Source of the DNA: an uncultured Sphingomonadaceae bacterium
GTDB taxonomy: Bacteria > Pseudomonadota > Alphaproteobacteria > Sphingomonadales > Sphingomonadaceae
Length of the DNA: 64,000 nucleotides
Assembly (NCBI GenBank): GCA_947495985.1
Contig: CANMBD010000003.1
Coordinates: 310,001-374,000 of the forward strand
Direction: 5' to 3'
The translations under genes and the position numbers were made by a program. Position 1 is the first letter of the stretch; each line of letters begins with the position of its first letter. Positions 61,371 to 64,000 of this stretch are shown here, piece by piece. A model generated the notes under the pieces. That model was not told where the DNA came from. It did no database searches and was given only the letters and a program-made list of their open reading frames with translations.

Positions 61371-63464
61371 CTAGAGGATGAGCGACGTTTCGATAAGCTC
61401 CGCCGAACTCCCGCCGCACAGCACGCGATATTCACCCGGCTCGAAGCGCCAGTCGCGCGTCGCGGGATCGCGGTAATGCAAATCCGCCAAAGGCACGCTA
61501 AGCGCAATCGTGCGTCGCTCACGCGGCTGAAGAGATACGCGTGCAAACCCCTTAAGCAGCTTCTTCTGTCGTTCTAGTACCCTCCCAGGAGCGCCGACGT
61601 ATAGCTGCACAACCTCATCGGCCGCAACATCGCTCGCATTCACCACCGTCACCTCGGCCTGCAGACTGCAGCCATCGCTACGCACCTTCAGAGCGCGGTA
61701 CTTAAACTGCGTGTAGGAGAGGCCATGTCCGAAGGGATAACGCGGTTCAATCTCTTCGCGGTCGAATTTGGTGTAACCATGCCATAGATCGTAAGTGATG
61801 CTGTCCGCGTCCCTGTCGAAGAACGGATAGTCGTCTTGCGACTTCGCAACAATGAACGGCAACTTGCCTGAAGGCGATACCTCCCCGAACAGCAGCTTCG
61901 CGAGCGCAGTTCCACCTTCCATACCCGAATAGAAAGTTTGGAGGATCGCGCCGACGCTCTCATGCCATTCCTCGACCATGATGGCCGAGCCGGAGACAAT
62001 AACGACTACAACCGGCTTTCCAGATGCTGAGGCAGCAGCAATAAGTTCCTGTTGGTCGGCGCGAACGCCCAGATCGTCGCGATCGCCGCCCACGGTCGAG
62101 GCTTGCGCCGCAGAGCGCAGTTCCTCAGGCACATCGGCACCCAGCGCGATATCGCCGGGGATGAACTCACCTTCATCCTCCGACGTGTTGCCGACCACTA
62201 CAACCACGGCGTCGGCCGCATCCGCGGCGCGTTGTGCCGCTGCGAGATCGGCCTCGTCGCCAGTTAGGATTTCCTTTACGCTCAACCGATCACCGGCGCG
62301 GCGCAGGCCCTCTAGCGGAGTGATTACATAAGGCGGGCGGACTTTGCTCGAGCCCTCGTCACCCGTGTTCTCCAGAGCCGCCAACCGGCCCAATACCGCG
62401 AGTTTGCCGATTTTTCCGGGCATCAGCGGAAGCACACTATCGTTCTTGAGCAGGACCGCCGACTTTTCGGCCGCTTCAAGCGCCAGCGCGGTATGCGCTG
62501 GAGCCGCCGCAAGCGACCTGTCATAAGCCTCCTGCGGATCCTCCCTCGTCGCGAAGCGATAAGTGACACGCAGGATACGGCGGCAGGCACGGTCAACGAC
62601 TTCCGGCTCGATAGTACCCTTCTCAACGCCCGCAATAAGCTTCTGGCCGAAATGGATTGGCTCGGGATTTTCAACATCGAGGCCAGCCGCCGCGCCATAG
62701 GGTTGATAGACGCCCATCACCCAGTCGGAGTGGACAAAGCCGTCGAAGCCCCATTCACCGCGCAATATGTCGGTAAGCAGAACGCGGTCCTGCCCGCAAT
62801 ATTCGCCGTTTATCTTGTTGTAGGCGCTCATCACGCTGGCACAGCCCGCATCGATGGCGCGCTTGAAATGCGGAAGGTAAACTTCATGAAGGGCGCGGTC
62901 ATCGATCTGAACGTCGACCTTGAAGCGAGCATTCTCCATCGAATTGAGCGCAAAATGTTTGATGGTCGCGACGACATTGTGCGTCTGTATGCCAGTCGCC
63001 AGCGCCGCGCCCATCTTACCCAGATGGTGAGGATCTTCTCCATATGTTTCCTGAGCGCGCCCCCATGCTGGATGACGCAGCAAATTGATGCAGACAGCGC
63101 CGGACAGCGTGCAGCCGTTCACCCGGCTTTCGATTCCCATAACTTCCCCGATCCTCCGTTCCAGATCGACGTCGAAGCTGGCGCCGCGAGCCATGGAGCA
63201 CGGGAAGCAGGTCGAATTGCCCCCCGCTACGCCGCGCGGCCCGTCGGTGAAATAGAGTGCGGGCACACCGAGCCGCTCGATCCCACCACCGGCGCGATAG
63301 GGCCTCGCACACCAGACCCGGTCATCCTCCGCCATAGCCTGGAAGAAACCCAGGCCCGACATCATGCCGACCTTTTCCTGCAGGGTCGCTTCGCCCAAGA
63401 TAGCGTCAATCGTCTCGTCAATCTCGGCAGTGCTCATGTTTGTCTGCGGGCCAAAATCGGTCAT
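61371..63464 (-). CDS. Glycoside hydrolase family 3 (beta-glucosidase/beta-xylosidase)
   Basis: The product has 697 residues. The N-terminal TIM barrel has the nucleophile Asp in FDGFVHSDWVMG and the substrate-site segments LRHPAWGRAQETYGEDP and IKHFALNS. The alpha/beta sandwich domain and a C-terminal fibronectin III-like domain (EPRYPFGHGLSYTQFKYRAL) follow. No signal peptide is visible, so it acts in the cytoplasm on imported oligosaccharides. The xylose genes suggest a xylo- or xyloglucan-oligosaccharide; beta-glucosidase versus beta-xylosidase cannot be settled by eye. Confidence 0.88.
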   Translation of the reverse strand: MTDFGPQTNMSTAEIDETIDAILGEATLQEKVGMMSGLGFFQAMAEDDRVWCARPYRAGGGIERLGVPALYFTDGPRGVAGGNSTCFPCSMARGASFDVDLERRIGEVMGIESRVNGCTLSGAVCINLLRHPAWGRAQETYGEDPHHLGKMGAALATGIQTHNVVATIKHFALNSMENARFKVDVQIDDRALHEVYLPHFKRAIDAGCASVMSAYNKINGEYCGQDRVLLTDILRGEWGFDGFVHSDWVMGVYQPYGAAAGLDVENPEPIHFGQKLIAGVEKGTIEPEVVDRACRRILRVTYRFATREDPQEAYDRSLAAAPAHTALALEAAEKSAVLLKNDSVLPLMPGKIGKLAVLGRLAALENTGDEGSSKVRPPYVITPLEGLRRAGDRLSVKEILTGDEADLAAAQRAADAADAVVVVVGNTSEDEGEFIPGDIALGADVPEELRSAAQASTVGGDRDDLGVRADQQELIAAASASGKPVVVVIVSGSAIMVEEWHESVGAILQTFYSGMEGGTALAKLLFGEVSPSGKLPFIVAKSQDDYPFFDRDADSITYDLWHGYTKFDREEIEPRYPFGHGLSYTQFKYRALKVRSDGCSLQAEVTVVNASDVAADEVVQLYVGAPGRVLERQKKLLKGFARVSLQPRERRTIALSVPLADLHYRDPATRDWRFEPGEYRVLCGGSSAELIETSLIL

Positions 63465-63547
63465 CTAATGCTCCTTAATTGAGGTTGTTGGCGCGGGCGG
63501 AATTGCCTGAAGAGCAGGCGTGGACAGCACGGTCGCAGGCGATCCAG

Positions 63548-64000
63548 TCAAAGCGCGACATCTACAGTCTGAGCTTCGCCACCGATCAAGGTTACCTTAT
63601 GAGGTTCGCCACCCCGCACGGTCAGGTCAAAATTAGCGTCATTCGCGCAGCAGAGCTCCACGACCAACCGCCCGTCATTCACATTGAGCGAAACGATCTC
63701 GATGGCACCATCGGCCTTGAAGCCCTCCAATTGGGCTGATGTCCAGGCCTCTGGCCAGGCCATCAAGAGGTCGAGGCGCCCCGGACGACTTTGCACAAAC
63801 ATGTCCTGAATGCCGGCCAGGGCAAGACTGTTGCCTTCGAAGGTGAAGCAGTCGAAAGGCAGCGCCATGTATCCCTTGCCGGAAATATCGCCATTGGTAT
63901 GAAAGCCATTGGGATATCGGAAGCCATCATCAAATATATGCAAGGCATTCAATGCCTTCTTATGATCGCCCATTCGTGCATACATACAGGATAGCCAACT
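63548..64000 (-). CDS. GH95-like glycoside hydrolase, C-terminal part (partial)
   Basis: Only the last 150 residues are in the window; the frame runs off its end. YARMGDHKKALNALHIF, TFEGNSLALAGIQDMFVQS, RLDLLMAWPEAWTSAQLEGFKADGA and a closing beta-sandwich match the C-terminus of GH95 enzymes (alpha-L-fucosidase, alpha-L-galactosidase). Such activity trims fucose or galactose from xyloglucan side chains. It is first, or at least earlier, in the same minus-strand operon as GH3, with 83 nt between them. Confidence 0.7.
   Translation of the reverse strand, partial: SWLSCMYARMGDHKKALNALHIFDDGFRYPNGFHTNGDISGKGYMALPFDCFTFEGNSLALAGIQDMFVQSRPGRLDLLMAWPEAWTSAQLEGFKADGAIEIVSLNVNDGRLVVELCCANDANFDLTVRGGEPHKVTLIGGEAQTVDVAL

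Noticed and set aside
1..64000. CRISPR arrays, rRNA genes, transposases, integrases or prophage genes
   Set aside because: No regularly spaced direct repeats, no rRNA-like segments and no transposase, integrase or phage protein motifs were seen on either strand.

Overview
The window looks like a chromosomal stretch of a sphingomonad-type alphaproteobacterium (order Sphingomonadales, by inference). The reasons are three complete TonB-dependent receptors placed beside catabolic genes, a small DUF6356-like membrane protein, Spinster-type and AAHS-type MFS carriers, and mitochondrial-style lipoyl E2 architecture. I see no rRNA, tRNA, CRISPR array or intact insertion sequence. The DNA reads as moderate GC up to about 36 kb and GC-richer from about 38 kb. 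A very AT-rich patch lies at 55.7-55.95 kb.

Region A (about 0.9-30.6 kb) is a large catabolic cluster. It holds an iodothyronine-deiodinase-like thioredoxin-fold protein and a homodimeric pyruvate dehydrogenase E1 with its E2. A gentisate-type aromatic branch follows: a single-cupin gentisate-dioxygenase-like protein, a zeta GST isomerase, a fumarylpyruvate-hydrolase-like FAH protein, a dienelactone hydrolase, an AAHS transporter and a LysR regulator. Next come a TonB receptor, a TetR regulator and an operon of MFS carrier, DoeA-like M24 enzyme, Tat amidase, DoeB-like deacylase, VOC protein and Asp/Glu racemase-family enzyme. The cluster continues with a 3-hydroxy acid dehydrogenase, a BKACE, a thioesterase, an MlrC-like M81 protein and a Cys/Met-metabolism PLP enzyme. 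It ends with an operon of NSS transporter, HD protein and diaminopropionate ammonia-lyase, plus an aromatic aminotransferase. One palindrome, TTTATA-N3-TATAAA, recurs at most of the promoters in this region, including the tetR/MFS divergent promoter. This suggests one TetR-controlled regulon that takes apart a compound with an aromatic part and an amino-acid or amide part. The substrate is not known from the sequence.

Region B (30.7-36 kb) holds DUF6356, a YeiH-type exporter, and a TonB receptor plus PepSY membrane protein pair preceded by a clear Fur box. It ends in degraded intergenic DNA.

Region C (36-55.1 kb) is a second catabolic cluster centred on a TonB receptor with an AraC/PchR-like regulator. 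It has a phosphotransferase, a broken ridA, a PaaI thioesterase, a VOC protein, an esterase, a BAAT-type acyl-CoA hydrolase and three metal amidohydrolases. It also has a quinone-oxidoreductase-like MDR enzyme, an acyl-CoA ligase, a remnant of sdaA and two alpha-oxoamine synthases. Two of the amidohydrolases are paralogues sharing an unusual Cys/His-rich N-terminus.

Region D (55.1-57.8 kb) is an island-like stretch. Its AT-rich leader precedes two overlapping genes of unknown function; the second carries a HEPN-like Arg-x6-His motif and a C-terminal winged helix. It is the best candidate here for an undescribed toxin or defence module.

Region E (57.8-64 kb, minus strand) is a tightly packed sugar operon: a GH95-like hydrolase (cut by the window end), GH3, aldose epimerase, xylulokinase and xylose isomerase. 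It probably feeds xylose and other sugars from a plant hemicellulose such as xyloglucan into the pentose phosphate pathway.
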